A stretch of DNA of 64,000 bases from Apodospora peruviana. Lineage: Eukaryota > Ascomycota > Sordariomycetes > Sordariales > Lasiosphaeriaceae. The translations under genes were made by a program, and so were the position numbers. Below, piece after piece: positions 1 through 10,528 of this stretch (within the stretch, counting starts at the first letter, position 1; every line of letters begins with the position of its first letter). Location: NCBI GenBank assembly GCA_033439685.1, contig JAUEDM010000001.1:6138001-6202000 (forward strand), written 5' to 3'. The notes beneath the pieces were generated by a model, which was not told the DNA's origin, searched no databases, and worked only from the letters and a program-made list of their open reading frames with translations.

Positions 1-1300
1 GGGCTTCCGAAAGACGAGTTTCGAGCTCCAACTCTAGACGAAGCTGCATACCAATACTATGTGGAACACAAGGACAGGGAGGAATTTATTGATATCGACA
101 CCTTCTTGAGTGCAGTATCTCACAATGCTCGACACTGGATTGAGGACTACAAAATGGTTTGGACTAATTCTCGGATTGCCATCGAGTCCATCTACCGAGG
201 GGTTCTCAAGGAAACTGACTTCATTGCCAAGACGCCGGTCGCCGCCTTTTGCCATTTCGGGGGCATGTTCAATCCCAATCTGATTTTCTTCGACGAGTGC
301 GCACACGCTAGAGAGCTATCCACACTGATACCGGTTGCCTTCTTTGAGCCTGAAGCTTGGTTCTTTCTTGGAGATTATCGGCAAACCAGTCCTTATGTGA
401 GTGAGTTGTTATGACGACAAATGTGAGCAGCTTCGCCTGTCAGTTCTTGAGAGAGTGGATACCACGAACCCAGTCACATGTCAACTCATGATGAATCACC
501 GAGCTCTCAGTGGTTTGCACAAACTTTCCTCGGAACTTTTCTATGATGGCAGAATGGGTGTTCCTGAATCCTTGGAGGAGAATTGCCCAGAGTCCCTGAA
601 GTATCTTCGTGAATACTTCATGAAATTTCAGGCAAACGGGCCCCAGCCGGAAACCACGAAATCGTTTGTGCCACGGTTTCTAGTGGACTACAACTACTTC
701 TTCGAAGTGGAGGAGCTATTCAAGAGCTTCTGGAATTCTACGTATTATAACTGGGTTATGGCACGGATATTAGAACTTCTGGATGATCCTAGCTTTACCC
801 AGATAGATGGTTTGCAGCCAGGCACGATTCTCATTCTCTCCCTCTTCAGGGAGGCGTTTGAGAAATACCGGCAGGCAGTGGGGAAAGATGTTGCAGAAGA
901 AGACCGTGCACGAGTTGAAGTGCGAACTCTTGGGACCGTTGCAGGTGCCGAGGCGGATGTTGTGTTTGTCGACATGGTTATGTACACGGCTAGCCCCCAC
1001 ACGAACGACCCGAAGCGTCTATGCGTGGCACTCACCCGAGCTCGACAGGCTGAGGTTATCATGATGTCATCTGGGATGGGGCGGAGGAGTGAAACGGAGG
1101 ACTTCAGTCCAACCAATCTTGCCGCCATCTATAACGGGTGTGAGTCTGGTGAGCACGGGACGTTAGTCGTGATGCCGCAAGAACCGAAGAAAAAGAAGCA
1201 AGAACCACAGAATAAGGAGCGACGCAAGACGTTTGGCAAGAACATCACCGATCAACCGGAAGTTGTCAAGACAAGCACTGATCAAGAGGCAAATGACTGA
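1..1300 (+). pseudogene. Superfamily 1 (Upf1/Dna2-like) helicase, 3' part, frameshifted
   Basis: The frame is open from base 1, so the 5' end lies outside the window. The first segment (1-411) carries a Walker B/DEAD-like motif (FFDECAHAREL, about 292-324) and a motif III-like GDYRQTSPYV (about 370-399). The second segment, in another frame from about 401 to 1300, carries the second RecA-like domain: a motif IV region with MMNHR, motif V (VRTLGTVAGAEADVVFVD) and motif VI (CVALTRARQ), then a lysine-rich tail. The frames meet at a direct duplication GTGA-GTGA (397-404). Reading through one copy would join the two segments in register. A 30-nt intron here would be too short for a fungus and would fall inside conserved sequence. 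The family unwinds nucleic acid with ATP; this member's substrate is unknown. It may be a recent pseudogene, or intact if the duplication is a sequencing error. Confidence 0.65.
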
Positions 1301-1681
1301 ACGCAAGGCGGGAATTGCTATGATCTGCCCACCTTCAGTCACTGAGCGTTATCTCAAGGTTACTTTTTGGTCGGGTGAGGGCTAAGGTATCCGTTTCAGT
1401 CTTTTCCTATGTACCAGTTCCGAGTCGCGATATGCAAGAAGTGATGGCACTTTAATTTTTAATGTGATAGAAGGTGAAGGGATTTCCGGTTGTCAAAAGG
1501 AGCGAGTGGAGCAGGGGGGTTGCTGTGTCACTGAAGTTACAGTTGCAAGTTTTGCGAACTAAATAAGGTACATTGAACCTCGGTGAATAGTTTTGATGAA
1601 ACAGTTAAGCTGGAAACGGTTATTTGTTTGTCTGTGAGACGTTGAGCTGATACTGCCAAAGACGTGAAGACTTACACAATC

Positions 1682-1800
1682 ACTGGAATGCTGAATACGG
1701 AAATGAAGTGAGATGCCAAGAAGAGATGAACCGGACCGCGTGTTCAGCAGGGTCCATGTATGGCAGGACAGAATTCAAGACCTGATAGCATCTCGTTTGA
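1682..1800 (+). repeat. Diverged direct repeat, copy 1
   Basis: This stretch aligns by eye with 2086-2206, an offset of about 404 bp. Both begin ACTGGAAT and share GGACCG..TGTTCAGCA, TATGG.CAGGA and CTGAT.G.ATC..GTTT. Many differences are transitions (for example CCGCGT against CCGTAT), as expected of mutated or RIP-affected duplicates. No coding function was recognised. Confidence 0.45.
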
Positions 1801-2085
1801 TTGTACAATTACCTAGTCGAGAGTCTGTTTCAGAATATATATGTAATGGAAAGTTACAGCAGATACCTTTCCAGCGGTGGGATGCATCATTCCATGGAAA
1901 ATGAAGGTAGCCCATACTCGCTTAAACCGTGTAAGAGATTTCACCAAGCCCTTAGTATATTTAAACATGAGTTGTAAGATCACGTGTAAAATGCAGTTAA
2001 AGACCCGGAAGTCGATCATGAGAAGCATCCGGAACCCTTGCTTCTATGGGACGTAAACTACTTTAGGTATTGATAGTACGGATCT

Positions 2086-2206
2086 ACTGGAATTCTGATA
2101 TGGAAAATGTACTGAAACACCAATAGAAGGAAGAATCGGACCGTATGTTCAGCATAATCGATAGTATGGGCAGGAAAGAAAACATGAACTAAGGTAACTG
2201 ATGGTA
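2086..2206 (+). repeat. Diverged direct repeat, copy 2
   Basis: Second copy of the element at 1682-1800, slightly more AT-rich. The pair may be remnants of an old tandem duplication or of a longer decayed element between 1.5 and 2.3 kb. Confidence 0.45.
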
Positions 2207-5200
2207 TCCGGTTTATTTCGTATGATATTTCTGTAGTATTTCATACAAGACTTGACAACAACACGACGGTGCAGTTTTCCACAATCCTATTTGATAGTAT
2301 ATCAGATCCACATGTACGTCATCGAATATATTTGCCTCAAGTCGATAAAGGCAGGTGTATACGAGGAAGGCCCTGGCCCGCGGTAAACGAGTAGCTTACG
2401 CCCATATTTCACTCTTTGTTCCACGAACGAAGACGGTTATTAGAGCAAGATGATATTTTATGCAGGAGAGACGAGCTTGAGCTACCAAGGTAACCTATCA
2501 TGTAACTAGTCACTAGGAAAAGTGTACGCAGAGGCGAGGTCTGGACACAACGAGCTCCGAATATCGGTGACTTTGTAAGCAGCCTGCAACGTTCGCCTTG
2601 TCCATAGTCAAGTCCAACCAGGAAATAGGGGGCGAAACAACAAAAACAAACCACGACACCAATACCGGGTGTGCCTGGTTGCCCAGTTCTCCAACTCGCA
2701 TCAGCTTGGAGTCCTCGATACTCCGGGGCTCGGGTGAAAAGGTTTCACAAAGCCCGAGCGAGTAGCCCCTCGGTCTCGGTGAGATGCAGATGCAGTCTGT
2801 GTTGCTGGTCGTTGAACCCCGATGTTCTCTTTTGCCGTCGAGGAGCATGAATACACGATCTCTTTGACACTTTCTTGTTTTGAAGACCTTCACCGAGGTC
2901 AGAAAACAAGTGACCGGGTTACACACCGTGTCGGTCCGCGGGAGGCCTCACGCTCATGCTCACGCGGCCGCTGCTTGGTGAAGAACAACCAATCGCTTCT
3001 TCTTTGTAAAACAACAAGCTTATCGACGACGTCGATGCACACACCATCTTGATCTTCATACCTTCCGGATCCGGTATCATCGTCGTCGTCATCACCAAAC
3101 CCCTTTTTTTCTCATAATCCTGTTGCCTGGACAAATTAAGGTTTTGAGGCGCAACTGCAACTGCAACTGCACGGTAGATCCTGGACGAGCTGAGACCCCT
3201 TTTCGGGCCAGCCCCGAACTAAGACCATGGCGATCATATCATCAATACTAACTCTCCTTTGTCGATATCCAAGACGAGGCAGCAAGGCAACCGACCTTCT
3301 TCTTTGACCGCAGCGGACCATTGTGTTTCCCCACACTTTTAAACTTTGGTTTGCTGAGAATGCACTCCCTCCCGAACGGTCTCCTTTTTGCCACCATCCC
3401 GAGCAACCGGTTTTGATCGTCTTATATTGCATATCCGTATCAGATCCGCCACCCGAACGCGAGTTCAGTTTCTGTATGTATATAAGCGCGTGTTGCTGCT
3501 GCGGCTAATAACACCAACGTAATCGCCAAGCTGGTCCGGTCGCTCGCAAAAGAGGGCACCGCCCCCTTCTCTCTGGCCTACCCCAAAAGCTGATTTATGT
3601 GTTTTTCCAAGCAAACTGAACGCCTCGATTTGATCGCACGTGTATTGCGTGGTCAAAAAAGTGGAAGGCATGCAAGGCACGATTGGGCAAACAGAAACCC
3701 AACACACCACTAACTTGACCTTCCGGTATTTTAACTGGTTCCCCCAGAGTTTTTGAAACCGCCAACGGGCTGGGCTGTGTTTGGGGAACTTTGAATATAA
3801 ATAGATATTTTTTTAATGTGAAGTTAAAGCATGACTTGGCATATCTACTTACCTACAGTTACTCACTGAAGCGCAAAGTTGCATCCTGATAAAGACACTC
3901 ATTTAAGACAAAATGGTTAATACGTACTCGGAATCTGAATCCGAAAGTGTACTCACTTTATCCAGTACACCTTACCTTACGTAGGACAGGTAGAAAGACC
4001 AACCAACAAGGAGGAAAGTGTATCACATGCATTTCGATGACGATTCGAAAGTACTTGTGAATCGTGAAAGGAACACACACATCATGGAGCTTAACAAATG
4101 TTAGCCAATCAGCCAACCAACTGACCAAAAGTTTGAGGCATGAACATATTGGGAGCACACACACGAAGTATCTGAGTCGTAAACACATGCAAATACAGAC
4201 ACTGCTCACCGACGAAGCGTTCAGCTGCTGGGTACATCTAGCTGGCGGAGTTCTCCACGTGAACCCGAGTGTTGTTGGATGGATGGCTGTGATACGGCTT
4301 ACCTGATACCTAGGTACCTAGGGGAGGCGGAGCGAGTGAGCACCAGCAAGACATGACCATGAGAGTGACAGGTGGTGGAAACATTCTGGATCCATTGCTC
4401 AAGCCAAGAGACTCTGTTGCTGTCACCTCAGACTGATAGCTAACAGGGCAAGTGGAGTTGTAAGTACCTAGGCTGGTGCCGCTACCAGCAGTCAGCTACA
4501 CGACCACGACGAGTTGGAAAAGATGGTAGATCCCAGACATCAGCCGGTCAAGTGCCTTGTTAACCAGGAGAAGAGACCGAAAGACATATCCGACAGAGAG
4601 TCCAAAGATTCTATGTCTTTGGGGTTGTTTAGGTCTGATAGTTGAGTTGGCTTAACTGCATCCATGCCTGTGTGTGTCTAAACTGAAGGGTTGAAAGTGA
4701 AGAGAGATTTCAATATATCGCTACATTATTCACACGAAAGTTGATGTCCCTTTCTAGTCTTCTGTTCTTCATTCTCTGTTGTTGCCCTTCTGACATCTTG
4801 AGAACCTGTGGCACGTCAGGTCAGAGAGAAATGGCGAGGCTCTCTCTGAACCCAATAGTGAAGATTGAAACCCTATATACGGGTTATCAGAGCCCGAGGT
4901 AATCCGAGCAACAACACATCATCGTACCTAAACCCCCACAGAGAGAAACGGTCCCCCGGGAAGCAAGCCGTTGCCGGATTAGGTCCCTACTTGGCCTAAT
5001 GCAAGCTATGCTCTAGTTTGGACGCAAGCATTGGCCAACGTCAGCTAAGGTACAAAGGCAGACGGACAGCAAGTCCTTTCTACGTGATATGCTTGGGATG
5101 TCGTCCGCAGCACTTGGACACGTCATCGTCCCTACCTTTAGGCCCTTAGGCCCAGCCCCTGGTTCTAACTGCCGGAACCGGGGATGATGATAAGAGACCG

Positions 5201-8200
5201 CGAGGCCGAAACGAGGCGGAGGCTACGACGCAAGGGACAGGTTTGTCAGGCTTAAAACTGACTGGCTGCTATGCATCCATACAGTTTCCCTTGCCTCGTT
5301 TCAGAGAGAGTTCGCCCAGATAAGAGGTAAGGCAGTCGTCGTGATGGGACCCACATGGGTGAACACGCACGGCGGGGAGGTCGGATGTCTGGGGCGCCGA
5401 CAAGGTTTGGGTCGTCTTACTTCACCAACTTGCATGCTTAGACTAGCTAAGGGTTGCCTTGCTTTTTGCGGACCAGCCCGTCCCGGCCCGTCCGCAACGG
5501 AACCCGAGAGGTCGAGAACCGAAGGAGCGGTGAAACTGAACGAACGCGAGGTCCGTTCCCGAAAAAAAGATTTCTTACCAGGAACAGACTGAGTGAGGTC
5601 CAAGAGAACCGAAGCCCCCAAAAAGAAAGAAAGAATAACGAAAAAGAACAGTTCGAGAGCCCCGAACACCATAAGTGGCTTCCCGGTCATCTTGTAGGCT
5701 TTTTCGGACCGACCGGTCCGAGCGGAGCGGAGGTCAAGCCCCGGTCCGGAACAAGATGAGGCGAACACACTCAGAATCAGTGCCACTCGCCGCTCGGGTG
5801 GCTTTGCCATTCTCCATCGGCGCCACTGCACCATACCACAACAAACATTTGTGTAAATGTGAGATCTGATAAGAAACAAAATGTCTTGGATGCCTCGTTG
5901 TGTCTGCAGATCTCTTTGGTCACGGCAAATCGTTCCGAACAGCAAGATAACCCTTTTGAGGCTCAAGGCGCCATGTATGTATGTATAGGGGCCCAACTTA
6001 CACCTTTTCAGGCGACCTGTCGGGGTACCAGATTTCAAGGCGGCCAGTCAGATGGCAGGTGGACGGCTGCCGTCGTACAGCACCAGCGGATAATGTCCTG
6101 TACACTGCAGCTCTCCTTCGGCCGCCTTGGGCTGAGGTAGCTTCTTTAGAAGAGAGCCGACCGAAAAAATAAGTTCTGGTTATTGGAGCCGGCCGTGAAA
6201 GCCTCAGGTGCGGTGGTCACAAGCCAATGATACTGCTGATCTTAGGTAATTATCGGGGGCGAGAAACGAAACAACAGAGACCGGGTCCCGACACTTCCCG
6301 GGATTATCTTACTGGAACAGGAACCTGATCGGGACACTCGTGTTAGGCCCGCCAGGATCGGAGCCCCTCGTCACCCAACCCATGATGTTTGGAACGCAAT
6401 CGGAAGCCTTCCTGTCACATGTATTTATCCTTCCTTGGTGTTCGTCTTACGACCGCAGCCAATTTCTGCCTTCGTGCTATGTTGGACACAGAGATGGTTT
6501 GCAGGAGGCTAGGAGCCTAAGGGGTTGTCTGAAAGGTCTCGGTGTGAATATAAACGTAGGTACTTCATCTTCATGACTTTTCCAGTTGTGTTGCACGCCT
6601 TGAGAAGGTAAACTTGTCACAAGCCTGCACGAGTGTGGAACAAGTCGACATATGTGGACAAGGCTGAAAAGGGGTTCTTTTCGAGGCATTGGTTAACCAC
6701 ACGCTGGTCCGAGTGTTGTGAACACGAGGCAGAGGTCAGGCGGCTGCTGCCTGTTCGCAAGATAGTGCCTTCGGGTACGTGAGGCGCGCAAGGCAACGCG
6801 GCACCCCGCCAGCCCCATCAGTTGTCAGTCAGGTTTTGACGACGTCAAGAAACCAGGCAGATGAACTTTGGGTTGACAATACCTGTCCGCCGGGTTCCAG
6901 GCCCTCGGTTACCGAACCCGGTAGGTAGCAGTAGAGAATGAAGATCCCGGGCTGCTGAAAAAAAGGGGGGTTCGCCAGTTTGTACTCTCCGGATCGGATT
7001 TAAACCCCCAAGGCATGGATGGGCTTATCTGGAGAAACTAGACGATATCCTCACGTCCAGCTTCAATGCCAGTCCCGGTCAAATTTCCATGTCGACGAAC
7101 AATGTGGCCCAAAAGCCTGGATTCTCCTTACCTAGCCGTGTCGACAACAGCTTCCATGTCACCAACGGCTTTCCATGTAACCCATCTGCGTCGCGAGAGT
7201 ATCCTAATCAGACTCTGAAGCCTCAAGAGTTCTGTGCACCATCACGCCTCGAGTGTGTAGCACGCAGTGGAGGCCCTCTGTTTCTCGTCCGTTTTCGTTT
7301 CGCGTAGACTTGCCGTCCAGTACCGAGGTAAGGCTCCAAGGCGGTCCTATGATCTTGATTAGAATATGCCCATCCACGACATGTTTCTACAGAGCACAAC
7401 GGCTGTCGAGACATGTTCGGCGAGTTCACCTCGGTCGTTTCGATGTTCCGGAAAATAAGTGTTTGCCTCTGAAAAAATGATATGTTACCAGGAATCCGAT
7501 GATAATCGGTGCAACCGGGACCTTGGGCCGTGATCAATGCCCAAACCACGCCTTGTCGCTGCGGTGTCATGGGAATATGACATCGTAAGCCGCTCAACCA
7601 TCATCCAGCATTCCAAGGCTTTTGGGCTTCAAGAAGCTCTCGTTTGGTAGTGCCATGAAGGTTCCTTGTTTTCGGCTTCAGGCTTGATGCGCGTCGGAAT
7701 AAAAGGGAGTCCGCCGCTGGCTCAAGGCAAATTTGGTCCGCATCTCAGCGTCGGTAGAGCTGCTGCCGTCAGTAAAGTAAAGAGGGCAGGCAGCATCTCG
7801 TCGTCTTCATTCAGTTCAGTAGCATCGTCTGTGGCACCGAGGCAGCAGTGTCGAGCACGTTGACACAAAAGTCGGTGAGAACCATGGCTTTTGTCTTGCC
7901 GATACACCAGACCGCAAGGTCTTTGCCAGCCCGCTGTCGTCCCCGAAGACCCAATAGAACCCCGCGCTTAGACTGGGTAGGACCATGGAGAGGAGGAAAT
8001 GCCGCATAGCTAGGGAGCGAGCCCTCGTCCGACTCATCGATCGCCGTCGAGGACCGGTAGCCTCGCGCGAATCAGGTTGAATCACAGCCTCGCCACCGTG
8101 CCGATGGCTCCACAATCCTAAGGTAGACAAACAGAGATTGCTCATCCATACGAACTCCAGTCTTCGAATTTCGGTGGATGGTGGGTTTTGCTTCGGCAAC

Positions 8201-9040
8201 CATCAGCGGAGCATCGTGATTCCCAGGCCTGATGACCTTCCTAAACCAATCATCAATCTGCGGATGATAGCACAAGGGTAATATATCCCTTGGTCTGGAT
8301 GAAGTGGGTGAGCATGTCCAATACAGCTTCGGAGGCACGGCAACTCTGCAGCACTGGTGGGATGATGCTGCATGAACTTTGAGAAATCCCCAAGACTGGT
8401 CCAGAAGACAGAAAGGGGGGGGCAAAAGGTCAGTCTTGGAAGCAATCAAGTGGCAAGCTGCCCTCAACTGTCATCAAACATCATGTTGATGCAGAGTCAC
8501 AAATAAGAGACTGAATCCCTCTCGTTCTAGTAACAAGTCAGCTGGCATTTTCCCGACAATCAGCTTTCAACAAGTGAGGGCTCACGTGGCGGCCTGAAGA
8601 AACAAAGTGCAGTCAGTGGAGTGCGGAGTGGAGGCACCCGATGCGGCCGATTTCAGTGTTGATTGATAGAAGCTGAAAAGGAAGAAAAACAACGAGAAAA
8701 ATAAACAAGAAAGGTGGTAGTCGCGAGGAATCTCATTGTTTGCCGACGTGGCAAGTCTCTGGCCATCGTTGCGGGTTGGGGGGCATTGGAAGAGGCCTGT
8801 GATGGACGGTCGCATGGCCGGAGTCAATGGGGTGAGGCAAAAGACGGTTGCAGGTCAAAGAACTTTGGGCCAGTGGATGTAATGGAGGCGGGAGGCCTTG
8901 GTTTTCTACTGCCCTGTTCGTAATCCGTAAGCTCGATGGCATACCAAAGTTCCCAGACCAGATAGGCACGGTGGTTCATCATTCTCTCGGTCCACGATGA
9001 TGGCGCAGATGCTCATCGCCATAACAGAGGGTGCGAGAAT

Positions 9041-9076
9041 GTGAAGCGTGTGAAGCGTGTGAAGCGTGTGAAGCGT
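9041..9076 (+). repeat. 9-bp tandem repeat, 4 copies
   Basis: Four perfect head-to-tail copies of GTGAAGCGT. On the minus strand in one frame it reads as a Thr-Leu-His triplet repeat inside a long ORF without coding features, so it is taken as a noncoding minisatellite. Confidence 0.85.
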
Positions 9077-10528
9077 GTGGCTTTTGTGTTGCATCCGGGT
9101 GGAAGCGAGCATGGCCCATGAGAAAGAGACTGTTGCACCAATCCGTCCGCCGGCTACAGCGGATCTTAGGGGACGGTTAGGCACGCGTATGTACTGTACA
9201 TTGTTGTAGCAGGCAGCCACACAACCAGTCCAGGGCGGTTGGTCGCAAAGGCTGGTCCTGAATCCATTGACAGTGCCTGGGTTCCATATGTTTTCACTTT
9301 TCCAGGCTTTCCAACGGGTGTTTGTAATTTGGTTGGAGTGCGGCGGGAGACAAACAAAATCCAATCGCTTGCTTCTCTTCCCAATAACAAAACAGTTCTC
9401 CCCCTTTATCATGAATTTGTAATTATAATTCTCGGGGCTGACCTGACGATAGGTGTTCACCGGGGCCGTTGGTGATTGATCACTGCGGACATCGTCGAAC
9501 GGTGGTGCCTGGTCGGGTCGTCGCTTGCTCCGGCACGAACGAAATACGTCAAAGGACTTCGACAAGGGCTCCGTCCGCAAGACCTGCGCGTTATCTCGCC
9601 GTCCCGGTGTCTTGGTCGTCACGCCTGTTGGTGTTGACATCAAAAACAATACCAGATGGCTGGACAGGTCCCTTGCAGGTTGCCTTTGCGGCTTTCATAG
9701 CAGCAGTGCCAGCCTCCTGCTTACTGCCTAGAGTGGCGGGCGGCGCCAAATCTGTCATCAGCCGTACGAGATGTCGGTGAGCAATGAAGGCTCCAGTTAC
9801 TTGGCGATGATGAGACCTGAAAGCGCAGATTCGGGCATTGAAGGCGAAGTCCCGTCTTGCTGCAAGAGCATCGCCCTGAATAGGACGCTGTTCTCAGCCC
9901 CGAAGGTGAAGCATCCAACGTACCGAGTGTTGAATTTCCAAATCCAGGGCAAGGTTTGGTTTGGTGGTATTTCGCGACGGAATCTGGGGGGTGCCAATTC
10001 ACGGTCTTTGTTGGGGCGCAAATGGCTCGCACCAGCGTAAGGCAACGATGGCGCACTACCTGCCGCTTGGGGGTGTGAGTGGGGAGGGTACCTGGTACTT
10101 TCAATCTACTTCTCATGGTACACATGCATGCGCCGCCCTAGTCACGAATTTCTCTTGCAACCCTTGGTGTTTCACTAGATCCGCGAACTACCTGCTTCTC
10201 ATATGAAAGACCTGCTGCACCCATTAACCTTCTTCTCCAAACCGGCTGTCGCGAGGGAAGCAGTGTCTTTTTATTTTATTTTATTCCTCAATTGGGTCTT
10301 GCTTCTTTGGGGGTACCTCTTTTTGCTGCTGACTCTTGTTGGTGGACCCCGCATTTCCTTTTGCCTCGCTCTGTTTTGCCGAAGGAACGAAGGGGGAAAC
10401 TCGGAAAATTGCCGCTATTTTGCTGGCGCCTACAACTCGGATTATGCAAGGTGATCGCAGAACTTCTCTCGCGTCACTCTTTACAGAGTCAGACCACGGT
10501 TTGGCGCAAACAGCAACTCCGATAAGAA

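Larger units (their letters stand above)
1301..10528. other. Gene-poor stretch, no supported gene
   Basis: About 9.2 kb with only short overlapping ORFs in all frames and none with recognisable domains. It contains a pair of diverged direct repeats (1682-1800 and 2086-2206), a CCTAGGTACCTAGG word (4308-4322), a CGG/CCG-rich patch around 5700-5755, and a 9-bp tandem repeat (9041-9076). Base composition is mixed, not the strongly AT-rich kind left by heavy repeat-induced point mutation. The last 300 bases lead into the Est1-type gene and may hold its promoter, but I see no clear TATA box. Confidence 0.5.

Noticed and set aside
5700..5755. Cluster of CGG/CCG palindromes as zinc-cluster binding sites
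   Set aside because: No adjacent supported gene and no repeated spacing, so a regulatory claim cannot be backed.
5301..6038. 245-codon minus-strand ORF
   Set aside because: Composition is irregular (Arg/Pro-rich), there are no motifs, and the plus strand is equally open.
8906..9649. 247-codon minus-strand ORF
   Set aside because: It includes the 9-bp minisatellite as a Thr-Leu-His repeat and otherwise has no conserved segment or leader.
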